This document shows, piece after piece, positions 33,508 to 42,080 of a stretch of DNA of 64,000 nucleotides. A program made the translations under genes and the position numbers. Positions within the stretch are counted from its first letter, which is position 1; each line of letters opens with the position of its first letter. Location: the NCBI GenBank assembly GCA_964389285.1, contig CAYMCZ010000003.1, positions 124,001-188,000 of the forward strand. Direction: 5' to 3'. This DNA is from Alectryocaccobium sp964389285 (lineage in GTDB: Bacteria; Bacillota; Clostridia; Lachnospirales; Lachnospiraceae). Below the pieces are notes generated by a model that saw nothing but the letters and a program-made list of their open reading frames with translations, was not told the DNA's origin and did no database searches.

Positions 33508-34395
33508 ATGAAACGATTTGCCGTTCTGCTGCCCATACTCGGCGGCATTCTTTTCGGCTCCGCCGGCATTTTTGTAAGAACATTCGAAAGCGCCGGTCTG
33601 AGCAATATGAGCATCATTTTTATGAGGGCAGGGCTGTCTCTGGCAGTTATGTTTTTATTTTTGTTAATAAAAGACAAAACCCTGTTTAAAATAAAGCCGA
33701 AAGACCTGATCTGGATCGCTTTATGCGCTCTGTGCGGAATGTTGATCACCAATATAACCTTCAATTACGCCAGCGTGCATCTCTCTCTTTCGTTTGCGGC
33801 CGTTCTTTTATCTCTCTCGCCTATATATACCATGATAGTGTCCCGGTTTGCATTTAAGATACCGGTCACGGGCGTCAAAATCGTCTGTATGTTTCTTTCG
33901 ATAATCGGCTGCGTGCTCGTCAGCGGCATAATCGGCTCCGACGTAAATCTGTCGGTCACGGGTATCGCGGCGGGCATTATTTCGGGCGTGTCGTTCGGAA
34001 TGACCGCCATATTTTCAAAAGCGGCCGCGTCGCACGGCATACGAAGCCTGACCGTGACATTTTACTGTATAGTTATCATAACTCTCGTTACGGCTCCTTT
34101 TACAAACTTTTCGGGCATAGCGGACTTTATCGCACAGGATCCGGCATACAACCTGCTTTTAATGATAATGCACGCCCTGTTCATTACCGCGCTGCCATAC
34201 ATATTTATAACCACGGCGTCCGGCATAATAGATCCGTCCATCGTGACTATCTTAAATTCCGGAGAGCCGGTTGCCGCAATGATATTCGGTCTTATCTTTT
34301 TCTCGGAGATTCCGACTCTCGTTTCGATTTTGGGTATGATCATCACGATAATCTCAATCGCCGTCTTATCCATGCGTAAAACAAAGCAGGCTTAA
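33508..34395 (+). CDS. DMT superfamily (EamA) transporter
   Basis: A 295-residue protein with ten hydrophobic helices in two EamA repeats (LLPILGGILFGSAGIFVRTF and SVTGIAAGIISGVSFGMTAI are the repeat starts). It is only distantly similar to the DMT protein at 31.9 kb, so not a recent tandem copy. CGGAG is placed eight bases before the ATG. Export substrate unknown. The transcript has no clear terminator; a separate promoter-like element starts 18 bases after the stop. Confidence 0.87.
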   Translation: MKRFAVLLPILGGILFGSAGIFVRTFESAGLSNMSIIFMRAGLSLAVMFLFLLIKDKTLFKIKPKDLIWIALCALCGMLITNITFNYASVHLSLSFAAVLLSLSPIYTMIVSRFAFKIPVTGVKIVCMFLSIIGCVLVSGIIGSDVNLSVTGIAAGIISGVSFGMTAIFSKAAASHGIRSLTVTFYCIVIITLVTAPFTNFSGIADFIAQDPAYNLLLMIMHALFITALPYIFITTASGIIDPSIVTILNSGEPVAAMIFGLIFFSEIPTLVSILGMIITIISIAVLSMRKTKQA

Positions 34396-34412
34396 AAATT
34401 TTAAAAAAAGGG

Positions 34413-34479
34413 TTGCATTATTAAATGCGGTATGCTATTATACAGTCAGTTAGCCAAAGGCAACTCGCCTGAGGGCTAA
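34413..34479 (+). promoter_or_regulatory. Orphan promoter with TTAGCC/GGCTAA repeat
   Basis: TTGCAT (34413-34418), 17 bases, TATTAT (34436-34441), directly followed by TTAGCC (34450-34455) and GGCTAA (34474-34479) as an inverted pair. The half-sites recall the iron-type palindrome at 25027. No open frame follows; the next 100 bases hold ATCGGGC/GCCCGAT hairpin sequences. It may be a leftover of a lost gene or drive a small RNA. Confidence 0.45.
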
Positions 34480-34582
34480 TATACATACCTTTCAAAACCT
34501 CCCTTTTATCGGGCTTTTCTCCTCGCTTGCCCGATTATTCCCGATAATCAATGATTTCAGATTATTGGAACAAAGCAAAGAA

Positions 34583-34625
34583 GAGCTGTCGCATTATACA
34601 AGAAGAATGAATATTGCGACAGCTC
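34583..34625. repeat. Dispersed hairpin family, copy C
   Basis: GAGCTGTCGCA (34583-34593) pairs perfectly with TGCGACAGCTC (34615-34625); the loop TTATACAAGAAGAATGAATAT matches the core of copies A and B. It sits just after the aldolase gene end (34649, minus strand) and likely limits that transcript. Confidence 0.65.
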
Positions 34626-34648
34626 CTCTTATTGTTTAATCGAAAAGC

Positions 34649-35419
34649 TTATCCCCGCAGACCCTTCACTATCTGAGTGTATGCGTCCACGATTATTTTG
34701 CTGTCCCGGCTGAAAAGCACTCCTTCGTAGCCGGATTCGATATAAGAGCGACCCTTTTCAATATTTCCACAGAAAACAAAGCCCGGCTTACCCGCTGCCT
34801 TGCATGCGTTTTTTATGCGTTCGATGGCATTTACAAAATCGGGATGTGTAAACTGTCCGGGTATCCCCATGGAAATGGACAGATCATTAGGCCCTATAAG
34901 TATGCCGTCTACCCCCGGGAGCGCCGTGATCTCTTCTATGCAATCCAGACATTCCGCAGTCTCGCACTGCGGGATCACCATAAATTCTTCATTTGAGACA
35001 TTCATGTAATTTTCATGTCCTTTAGACCACTCTTCGTTGCCGTATCCGCAATCCCGCCCCTTGGCAAATCCTCTGTTTCCGAGCGGAGGATATTTCGCTA
35101 TGTCTATGAGTTCTTTTACCTGCTCCACGTATTTAAGACAGGGTATCACAACACCTTTGGCTCCCGACCAGGCTATACTCTGAATTTCTTTATGAGTCGG
35201 TTCGGGCACTCTTACTATGGTGGTGATGCCGGCAAGCTCAGCAGCGCGAACGAAATTCATCAGCTCCTCTGCCGTATGCGGGCGCTGCTCCGTATCGAGC
35301 ATTACAAAATCGATCTCGGCATAGCCCAGCAGCTCCATAACGGCGGGATTCCCGACCGCCATCAGCGTTCCTACCACAACTTCTTTATTGTCTATTTTCC
35401 GTTTCATTAAGTTTTGCAT
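34649..35419 (-). CDS. HpcH/HpaI family aldolase
   Basis: A 256-residue class II pyruvate-type aldolase of the HpcH/HpaI family (4-hydroxy-2-oxoheptanedioate aldolase and 2-keto-3-deoxy-sugar-acid aldolases). Motifs: FVMLDTEQRPHTAEEL (usually D-x-E-H), IVRVPEPTHKEIQSI, VIPQCETAECLDCI with the metal-binding glutamate, and GVDGILIGPNDLSISMGIPG. Normal length. GGGAG precedes the ATG. It follows the methyltransferase gene at 36 bases, so it is probably in one unit with it and DUF1847. Substrate not determined. Confidence 0.88.
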   Translation of the reverse strand: MQNLMKRKIDNKEVVVGTLMAVGNPAVMELLGYAEIDFVMLDTEQRPHTAEELMNFVRAAELAGITTIVRVPEPTHKEIQSIAWSGAKGVVIPCLKYVEQVKELIDIAKYPPLGNRGFAKGRDCGYGNEEWSKGHENYMNVSNEEFMVIPQCETAECLDCIEEITALPGVDGILIGPNDLSISMGIPGQFTHPDFVNAIERIKNACKAAGKPGFVFCGNIEKGRSYIESGYEGVLFSRDSKIIVDAYTQIVKGLRG

Positions 35420-35455
35420 GAAATTCTCCCGTAAATTACTAATAAATATCGTTTT

Positions 35456-36061
35456 TTATTGCCAAGAGCCGCCTGCCGTCTTAAAAATGACTACACGCTC
35501 CCTGTCGTTTTTCTGCGGCAAAAGATCAGAGCAGTCTATCTCATCCACAAAGATAAGCTCGTCCACGGTCATAAGATAAAAAATATATTCATCCGAAGGG
35601 TAGTAGCTTATCAGAAACATCTCCTTCCCGTAAAGATACCAGGCTTCTTTAATACGTGCCATGACCGAAGATAAGATTTCCACCGAGAAAGGATTAAAGA
35701 AGAAAAGCCTGTCCGCCTCCGGCGGAACACGGTATTCTTCCGCGCTGATGTTGATAAATTCCACATTTGCGGGACTGCCTGCCGACCTGTGATTTTTTAA
35801 GGCCATCTCATAAATCATCCTATCGTACTCCAAGCCGATCACCCTGCATCCGATCTCATGGTTAAGAAAGAACCCCACCCGTCCTTTTCCGCAGCCGAAG
35901 TCAATTACGGTATTATCTTTCGTAATATATCCGCTTGCGGCTATACGCTCAAGAACGGCATACGAAGTGGGTTCGTATGCGTACCGGAATTCATCCGACT
36001 GGGAACCTTCTCTTCCGAAAGTCCTTATCTTTAAATGTTTTTCCCATTGAAATTCATTCAT
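35456..36061 (-). CDS. SAM-dependent methyltransferase, class I
   Basis: A 201-residue Rossmann methyltransferase. Motif I is VIDFGCGKGRVGFFL and motif II has VIGLEYDRMIYEMALK; the motif IV region reads LFFFNPFSVEI. No substrate-specific mark is seen; the NPF (rather than NPPY/F) suggests it is not a DNA or N6-adenine type. Its ATG overlaps the DUF1847 stop as ATGA, so it is coupled to that gene. Confidence 0.78.
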   Translation of the reverse strand: MNEFQWEKHLKIRTFGREGSQSDEFRYAYEPTSYAVLERIAASGYITKDNTVIDFGCGKGRVGFFLNHEIGCRVIGLEYDRMIYEMALKNHRSAGSPANVEFINISAEEYRVPPEADRLFFFNPFSVEILSSVMARIKEAWYLYGKEMFLISYYPSDEYIFYLMTVDELIFVDEIDCSDLLPQKNDRERVVIFKTAGGSWQ

Positions 36062-36702
36062 TTCTGATCCTGAAGCAGCTTTTTGTAATAAGCGTTTGCC
36101 TGATACAACGCCCCCACCGGATTATGCGCAAGCACCCTGTCCTTTGCCACAAGCGTCGTAACCGGAGCCTTTGAATATTTATAGAAAAGGCTGTCATGTC
36201 CCACGCACAGTCCTATAACAACATTGAACTGTGTGCCGATTTTGTTCAGCATTTGAGCCTGAAGTATCGGATTGCACATGGCGGCGCCTACCGCTTCGCA
36301 TTTTTTGTCAATGCCTACTTCCACTTTTTTGATTTCTCCGGCCTTGCAGCTTACGCCGAACACCTCAAAGCCTTTTTTTCTGGCTATTTTCGCAAAAATA
36401 TTTGCTTCCCGGATTAGACCCACACAGGTAGCTATGCCTATTTTTTTATAATCCATAGCCATGGCAAAATCGCATACTTCCTCGACTCTCGTCATCCTGC
36501 CGTAGCTTCTGTACTCCAGATCAGCTGCCATTGCCATTATTTTGGCATTGTCATCCTCTTTATATGTCTCAAGAGATTTGGCCTTGTCTTCTTCGGTGAC
36601 AACCTGTTTTGAAACGCAGAACGCCGGATAACCGCCCTCGTCAGGATACCAGCAGTTGGTCTTTAAACAATCTATACAACTTCTTTCAATTGTTTCGCTC
36701 AT
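36058..36702 (-). CDS. DUF1847 cysteine-rich protein
   Basis: A 214-residue member of DUF1847, found in anaerobes and thought to bind metal. Cysteines are clustered at CIDCLKTNCWYPDEGGYPAF, followed by GIATCVGLIREA, VFGVSCKAGEIKKVEVG, AAMCNPILQAQMLN and GLCVGHDSLFYKYS. Function unknown; the pattern suggests an iron-sulfur or zinc site. The ATG at 36702 is preferred (GGGAGGTATCATC in front). First gene of a unit with the methyltransferase and aldolase. Confidence 0.85.
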   Translation of the reverse strand: MSETIERSCIDCLKTNCWYPDEGGYPAFCVSKQVVTEEDKAKSLETYKEDDNAKIMAMAADLEYRSYGRMTRVEEVCDFAMAMDYKKIGIATCVGLIREANIFAKIARKKGFEVFGVSCKAGEIKKVEVGIDKKCEAVGAAMCNPILQAQMLNKIGTQFNVVIGLCVGHDSLFYKYSKAPVTTLVAKDRVLAHNPVGALYQANAYYKKLLQDQK

Positions 36703-36776
36703 GATGATACCTCCCGAAAACAACTCTGATTATAAAATACCGTTTCATTATAGACCCGTTATGTTTGAAAAGCAAA

Positions 36777-37493
36777 TCATAATCTGTAAAGGGCTGCAAT
36801 TTCTTCGGTGTAAACGCCGGGTGCTTTGTATATTATCAGCGGTTTTTCTATTTTTATTCTCGGATTGCCCTCTTTTACGGCCTCTATAAGCACCATGTTC
36901 GGCGGCTTGTCTATATAAGGATGTACAAGCCTCATCCTTTTCGGCTCAAGCCTGTATTTTTTTAAAGTGCAGAAAAGCTCCGCGAGCCTGAACGGTCTGT
37001 GTATCATGAACATCCTGCCTTTGGAAACGAGCAGCTTCGCGCTTTCTTCAGCCACGTCTTCAAAGCTGCACAGGGCTTCATGCCTTGCTATGTATTTTGC
37101 TTCATCTTTGTTTTTAAGCCCGTGGTCGTTTATCATATAAGGCGGATTGGTTACGACGGCCGTAAAACTCTCTTTCCCGAAAATGTCCGAAGCGTTTTTT
37201 ATGTCGCCCTGAACGATTTTGATCCTGTCATTTAAAGAGTTGTACTCCACGCTCATATTTGCGAGCTCCACGCTTTTTCTTTGAATCTCAAGTCCGGCAA
37301 AATGTTTTGCTTTTGTATTCGCCGCCAGCAGTATGGGAATAATCCCGTTTCCGGACCCCAGATCAATAACCTTATCCGAAGACCTTATTTCCGCAAAACG
37401 CGACAAAAGAACGGCATCCATACCGAAACGAAAGCCGTCCTTTGACTGGTAAATATAATATCCGTTCTGAAGATCGTCAAGAGTAATCTCCAT
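36777..37493 (-). CDS. tRNA1(Val) adenine-N6 methyltransferase-like protein (YabB/TrmN6)
   Basis: A 238-residue N6-adenine methyltransferase. Motif I is KVIDLGSGNGIIPILLA and the catalytic motif is TAVVTNPPYMIND (NPPY). The start ITLDDLQNGYYIYQSKDGF is the family mark (DDL-x3-G-x-x-I-Q). In E. coli the homologue modifies A37 of tRNA-Val. The TTG at 37499 is passed over in favour of the ATG at 37493, which has GGAG at seven bases and lies two bases after the ricT stop. Gene order holB-ricT-this is well kept in Firmicutes. Confidence 0.9.
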   Translation of the reverse strand: MEITLDDLQNGYYIYQSKDGFRFGMDAVLLSRFAEIRSSDKVIDLGSGNGIIPILLAANTKAKHFAGLEIQRKSVELANMSVEYNSLNDRIKIVQGDIKNASDIFGKESFTAVVTNPPYMINDHGLKNKDEAKYIARHEALCSFEDVAEESAKLLVSKGRMFMIHRPFRLAELFCTLKKYRLEPKRMRLVHPYIDKPPNMVLIEAVKEGNPRIKIEKPLIIYKAPGVYTEEIAALYRL

Positions 37494-37495
37494 GA

Positions 37496-38380
37496 TCAAT
37501 CTCCCTCCAGAGCTTTAAGGGCCTTTTCATCCGCCGCTGATATGCTCTCCCTGTTTTTCTTTTTATGACGTGCTTTTATTTTAAGTTCATCCACGGGATA
37601 TTCCCTGATGACCTTTTCTTCGCCTTCATCCACCAGAACCTTTACGATCTGCCGAAGCACATTCAGATCCACCACCTCTCCGGTAAGCCCGTCGGGAGTA
37701 ATCGCGGTATCGCCTTTGTCCGGAAGGCGGCTGTTCAGATATTCGTATGTAGCATGTTCGTTTCTGAGGCAGCACATAAGGCGCCCGCAGGAGCCCGATA
37801 TCTTTGTCGGGTTAAGTGAAAGGCTCTGCTCTTTTGCCATCTTTATTGATACCGGGGCAAATTCGGAAAGATAGGAATTGCAGCAAAGCGGACGCCCGCA
37901 AATGCTGATGCCTCCCAAAAGTCTCGCCTCGTCCCTTACCCCTATCTGCCGAAGCTCGATTCTGGTTTTGAATGTCGCCGCGAGATCTTTGACCAGCTCC
38001 CGAAAATCCACCCGCTCATCGGCGGTAAAATAAAACATGATCCTGCTTCCGTCAAATGCGTATTCCACGTTGACAAGTTTCATGTCCAAACCTTTTTTTG
38101 AAATCTTTTCCTGACATATCCTAAAGGCTTCTTTTTCTTTTTTTTCGTTTTCAGCCACACGCCCGGCATCCTCTTCGGTCGCCTTTCGCAGTATGTTTTT
38201 TAAGGGCGGTGATATCTTTTCTTCGGGAACCTCTTTTAAGGGCATCGCAATAAATCCGTACTCCTGCCCCTTTGCCGTCTCCACGACCACGAAATCGCCT
38301 TTTTTCAGGTCGATACCGGCCGGATCGTAATAATATACTTTTCCCGGATTTCTGAATCTTACACCTACAACTTTTGTCAT
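37496..38380 (-). CDS. ricT: PSP1 domain protein RicT (YaaT)
   Basis: A 294-residue PSP1-domain protein. In Bacillus RicT joins RicA and RicF in the Y-complex, which binds 4Fe-4S clusters and guides RNase Y in mRNA processing, with effects on sporulation. The cluster-binding cysteines are in CGRPLCCNSYLSEF and SGSCGRLMCCLRNEH. The N-terminus is KVVGVRFRNPGKVYYYDPAG. The C-terminus is lysine-rich. It lies 15 bases after holB, as in many Firmicutes. Confidence 0.93.
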   Translation of the reverse strand: MTKVVGVRFRNPGKVYYYDPAGIDLKKGDFVVVETAKGQEYGFIAMPLKEVPEEKISPPLKNILRKATEEDAGRVAENEKKEKEAFRICQEKISKKGLDMKLVNVEYAFDGSRIMFYFTADERVDFRELVKDLAATFKTRIELRQIGVRDEARLLGGISICGRPLCCNSYLSEFAPVSIKMAKEQSLSLNPTKISGSCGRLMCCLRNEHATYEYLNSRLPDKGDTAITPDGLTGEVVDLNVLRQIVKVLVDEGEEKVIREYPVDELKIKARHKKKNRESISAADEKALKALEGD

Positions 38381-38395
38381 TATTTATCTTTTCTC

Positions 38396-39394
38396 CTAAT
38401 TTTCCAGCATTGTCAAAAACGCAAGTTCCAGAACAAGCTCCGGATTTACGTTTGCTTTTAATCTCGTGCGGGCCACGTCAAATGCATCGATAATCGTCTG
38501 TATGCCCTGATACGAACTCGTATTTGCCCATGTTTTTATGGCGTGAATCTCGTTTTTAAAGATCAGTGAATCGGCTTCTTTCGTGGCTTTATACAGCAGA
38601 ACATCTCTGAACCATATGGTAAACAAGTCCAGATAATCAAAAATATCGTTTTTATTTGACGCGATTTTTCGCTGATAATCTATAAGCTCTATGGAATTCA
38701 TCTGCTTAAATCTGCCGAGCAGATAAATACTTTCGTCAATTTTTACCCGGTATTCGTCAGAGCCGGCAAGTCTGGCAGCCATGCCGATTCTTCCCTTTGC
38801 AATGGCGGTATAAATATCAGCCAGCTTGTCGGGAACAAAAAGCTCTTTTTGCAGATATTCTTTAAGAACACTGTCTTTGACCGGACGGACATTTATCACC
38901 ATGCTCCTTGACATGATGGTCGGAAGCAGCATCCCTACGTTGTCGGCCACCAGGATGATGACCGCATACTTGGGCGGCTCTTCGAGTGATTTCAGAAGCG
39001 CGTTCTGCGCCTGAACCGTCATCAGCGAAGCATCCGGAATGATATATATCTTGTATTTTCCTTCATAGGGTTTAATCTGTATCGTATCTATAATCTGTTC
39101 TCTGATATCATCAACGCCGATCGAATCGGTTTTGGTTCGCCGGATGGTAATGATATCCGGGTGATTGCCGCCCGCTGCCTTAATACATGACGGACAATTC
39201 ATGCACGGCTCTCCCGAGCGCAGCCCGCACTGAAGCGCGGCCGCAAAAAGCTTTACCAGCTTCATTTTCCCGATGCCTGCCTCTCCCTGAAAGACATAGG
39301 CATGTGACACCCTCTCTTTGGCCGCTATGTTTTTGAGCATGGCTATATTTTCCTGATGTCCGATAACGGATGAATAGCCTCTTAATTCACTCAT
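38396..39394 (-). CDS. holB: DNA polymerase III subunit delta-prime
   Basis: A 332-residue clamp-loader subunit. The AAA+ domain has HAYVFQGEAGIGKMKLVKLF, a P-loop with M instead of T/S after the lysine as often seen in the non-hydrolysing delta-prime, and a zinc site CGLRSGEPCMNCPSC. ALLKSLEEPPKYAVIILVAD and TIMSRSMVI are typical (SRC motif here SRS, arginine finger kept). Start overlaps the preceding kinase gene by eight bases. Followed by ricT. Confidence 0.93.
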   Translation of the reverse strand: MSELRGYSSVIGHQENIAMLKNIAAKERVSHAYVFQGEAGIGKMKLVKLFAAALQCGLRSGEPCMNCPSCIKAAGGNHPDIITIRRTKTDSIGVDDIREQIIDTIQIKPYEGKYKIYIIPDASLMTVQAQNALLKSLEEPPKYAVIILVADNVGMLLPTIMSRSMVINVRPVKDSVLKEYLQKELFVPDKLADIYTAIAKGRIGMAARLAGSDEYRVKIDESIYLLGRFKQMNSIELIDYQRKIASNKNDIFDYLDLFTIWFRDVLLYKATKEADSLIFKNEIHAIKTWANTSSYQGIQTIIDAFDVARTRLKANVNPELVLELAFLTMLEN

Positions 39395-39989
39395 TTGCTA
39401 CTATCTCCTGTTTTATATATTCCTTTACCTCATCTATGCAATCCTGCGGTTCATGATCATTTGAAAACCTCTTATTAACTCCGGATTTTGCAAGATTTAT
39501 TTCAGAAAAATCCTCTTCGTCTGCTAAATACCGCCTGCACACCTCTGAATATGCAGGATTGCCCTGCATTTTTTCTCTGTTTAAGGCTCTCATGAGCCTG
39601 ATATAATTATCCGTCTCTATGTAAAGCGGCAAAACAACCCTTTCCCCGAAGTAGTTTCTCATCTTTATAAAAGACTGAAGCGTGCCTATAGTCAGATAGC
39701 TTTTCGTATCGGTATCGATCTGACCTTCGTCCGCGGTAAAATAATACCAGGCGCCGTGAACGGTATGATAGACTCTTTCTTCGATAATGCGCCCCTGCGA
39801 ACGAAGCGTTTTCAGATGGTCTTCATCAGAAAAATAGTATTCTTTTCCGTTTGTTTCGCCTTTTCTCATGGGTCTTGTGGTATACAAAACCAGCGGAAAA
39901 AGTCCAAGCGCCTCATCATGAAGTATCTCATGATATATAAGATCTTTGCCTGCGGCGCTTTTTCCCATGATCATAAATATTTTTCCCAT
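39387..39989 (-). CDS. Guanylate-kinase-like protein
   Basis: A 200-residue P-loop protein of the guanylate kinase fold. The P-loop is IMGKSAAGKDLIY, with Asp after the lysine where Ser/Thr is normal. The GMP-binding part TTRPMRKGETNGKEYYFSDE is kept. It is shorter on regular Gmk landmarks in the lid region and probably a paralogue, since this position before holB in Clostridia often has such a second copy. Activity is uncertain. Translation runs into holB with an 8-base overlap. Confidence 0.78.
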   Translation of the reverse strand: MGKIFMIMGKSAAGKDLIYHEILHDEALGLFPLVLYTTRPMRKGETNGKEYYFSDEDHLKTLRSQGRIIEERVYHTVHGAWYYFTADEGQIDTDTKSYLTIGTLQSFIKMRNYFGERVVLPLYIETDNYIRLMRALNREKMQGNPAYSEVCRRYLADEEDFSEINLAKSGVNKRFSNDHEPQDCIDEVKEYIKQEIVANE

Positions 39990-40093
39990 TCGGTAATGAG
40001 CCTCTGCATGTTTTTCGGTTTATTATACCATATTTTTTCTTTAACCACATCAAATTGTTTTTCCGTGAATCGGTTTTTTATAAATTCTCTTAT

Positions 40094-40783
40094 TTAAATC
40101 TTAAAACGATACCCCACGCCCCATATCGTCTCGATATACTGGGGCTTTGCGGTGTTAAGCTCAATCTTTTCTCTTATCTTTTTGATGTGAACGGTCACTG
40201 TTGCAATATCGCCGACAGACTCCATTTCCCAGATTTCTTTGAAAAGATCTGCCTTTGTAAAAACTTTATTCGGGTTTGAAGCCAGAAATGTAAGCAGGTC
40301 AAATTCTTTGGTGGTAAATACTTTTTCTTCTCCTCTTACCCATACGCGGCGTGCGGTTTTGTCGATTTTCAAATCGCGTATTTCGACAACGTCATTTTCC
40401 ACGATACCGCTTTTGATAAGCCTGTCATATCGGGCAAGATGTGCTTTGACCCTTGCGACGAGCTCGCTTGGCGAAAACGGCTTTGTTATATAGTCGTCCG
40501 CACCGAGTCCCAGGCCCCTGATCTTGTCTATATCTTCTTTTCTGGCCGAAACCATTATGATCGGAGTGTTTTTTACGTCTCTTATCTTTTTGCATATCTC
40601 AAAACCGTCCATGCCGGGAAGCATAATATCCAAAAGAAAGAGATCAAAATCTTCGTTTAAGGCTCTTTCGAGGCCGGCGTCGCCGTTGTTTTCAATAACG
40701 GTTTCAAATCCCGAAAGCTCGAGATAATCCTTTTCCAGTTCCGCGATCTCTATCTCGTCTTCTACTATTAAAATCTTACTCAC
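40094..40783 (-). CDS. OmpR-family response regulator
   Basis: A 229-residue regulator: receiver domain (KILIVEDEIEIAELEKDYL, phosphoacceptor aspartate in LFLLDIMLPGMDGFEICKK, LGADDYITKPFSPSELVARV) and C-terminal winged helix (FTTKEFDLLTFLASNPNKVF, TVHIKKIREKIELN). Resembles VanR/YycF-type regulators. The start GTG at 40783 gives MSKILIVEDE; a TTG nine bases upstream touches the AGGAGG and is unlikely. Overlaps the kinase gene end by eight bases, and is thus translated after it. Target unknown. Confidence 0.93.
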   Translation of the reverse strand: MSKILIVEDEIEIAELEKDYLELSGFETVIENNGDAGLERALNEDFDLFLLDIMLPGMDGFEICKKIRDVKNTPIIMVSARKEDIDKIRGLGLGADDYITKPFSPSELVARVKAHLARYDRLIKSGIVENDVVEIRDLKIDKTARRVWVRGEEKVFTTKEFDLLTFLASNPNKVFTKADLFKEIWEMESVGDIATVTVHIKKIREKIELNTAKPQYIETIWGVGYRFKI

Positions 40784-41909
40784 TGTAATCAACCTCCTGA
40801 TACTTTCTTAAAACAAAACTGATGACGGTTCCGACTCCTTCTTCGCCGCCGGCCCAGACCTTGCCGCCATGATCTTCCATGATCTTTCTCACAATCGAAA
40901 GTCCGATACCGCTGCCTCCGCTGCCGGAGTTTCTGGATGCGTCCGTACGGTAACATCTGTCGAAGACCTTACTCTGATCTTTTTTCGGAATTCCGCACCC
41001 GTTATCCTCAATCTCTGCCTGTATATAGTCGCCCGCGTCCAGCAGACGAATCTCGATTTTCTTTTCGGGTTTGTTCATGTATTTTATGGAGTTGTTGACT
41101 ATATTATGTATAACCCGGGCAAGCTGTTCGGGATCCGCTATGACAAGTTCGTTTTGGGTAAGCATGTTTTTATACGTAAACTGAATCCCTTCGCTTTTGA
41201 GTTCCAGTTTCAGCTCTTCGACGCAGTCCGCAAAATAATCATTTATATTCAGCTTTGTAAATTCATACGGCAGACGGTTGGTATTTATCTTGGAATAATA
41301 TGTCAGCTCATTTATGAGCCTGTCCATCTCCAGCGTTTTATTGTAAATCGTCCTTACGTAACGCTCCATTTTCTCCGGAGTGTCAGCCACGCCGTCCATT
41401 ATGCCTTCGACATAGCCTTTTACCGAAGTTATCGGCGTTTTCAGATCATGGGAAATATTTCTTAAAAGCTCCTTGCTTTCCCTGTCGCTTTCAATCATTT
41501 CATGCTGGGACTGCCAGAGCCTCTTTCGCATCTCCTCAAACGAGAGCGCGAGCTCGTTCATCTCATGTACCGAATAATTTGCCTCCACATCGAATTCCAG
41601 ATTACCGTCCCTGATGTTTTGCGCCGCTTTTTTCAGGTCCGTAACCGGCTGGTTAATGCTCCAGTAAACCCAGATCAGCATTATGGCCGCCGTAATGGCC
41701 AGCACTATGATCGCGAGCTGCAGGGATTCTATGCTTTTTATATTCTGTCTGTTTGAAAACTGGGAAACCACCATGGTCGCGACTATCGGAATGGTTATCA
41801 TTGCCGCAAAGGCCGCAATAATCCTGGTGATCAGAGAAGTTTCTTTAACTTTTCTGATCTTCTTCTTTGTGTCGTCACCTCCGGGTGGTTTTGAAAAAAC
41901 GGATTTCAA
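40776..41909 (-). CDS. Sensor histidine kinase, VanS-like
   Basis: A 377-residue membrane kinase. Two membrane helices (about residues 27-50 and 62-85) are separated by a very short outside loop, so it may sense inside the membrane. A HAMP domain follows, then the H-box LLRNISHDLKTPITSVKGYV, N-box HNIVNNSIKYMNK, G1 DNGCGIPKKDQSKVFDRCYR and G2 GGSGIGLSIVRKI. TTG start at 41909 with AGGAG ten bases upstream. It precedes its response regulator with an overlap. Signal unknown; intramembrane-sensing kinases in Firmicutes often respond to cell-envelope stress. Confidence 0.92.
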   Translation of the reverse strand: MKSVFSKPPGGDDTKKKIRKVKETSLITRIIAAFAAMITIPIVATMVVSQFSNRQNIKSIESLQLAIIVLAITAAIMLIWVYWSINQPVTDLKKAAQNIRDGNLEFDVEANYSVHEMNELALSFEEMRKRLWQSQHEMIESDRESKELLRNISHDLKTPITSVKGYVEGIMDGVADTPEKMERYVRTIYNKTLEMDRLINELTYYSKINTNRLPYEFTKLNINDYFADCVEELKLELKSEGIQFTYKNMLTQNELVIADPEQLARVIHNIVNNSIKYMNKPEKKIEIRLLDAGDYIQAEIEDNGCGIPKKDQSKVFDRCYRTDASRNSGSGGSGIGLSIVRKIMEDHGGKVWAGGEEGVGTVISFVLRKYQEVDYSE

Positions 41910-42080
41910 TTATTTTGCACTCCTATACCTGATCGGTTTAAAATACTATATCACAATTAACGGGAAAATAAAACGCAAAAGCCATTTTTACGCCACATTA
42001 TTATTTTCCGACTTCCCTATGTTTTTGAATGCTCTTATGATATAATAATTTAAAACGACCGTATTTCGAGGAGGTCAGGC

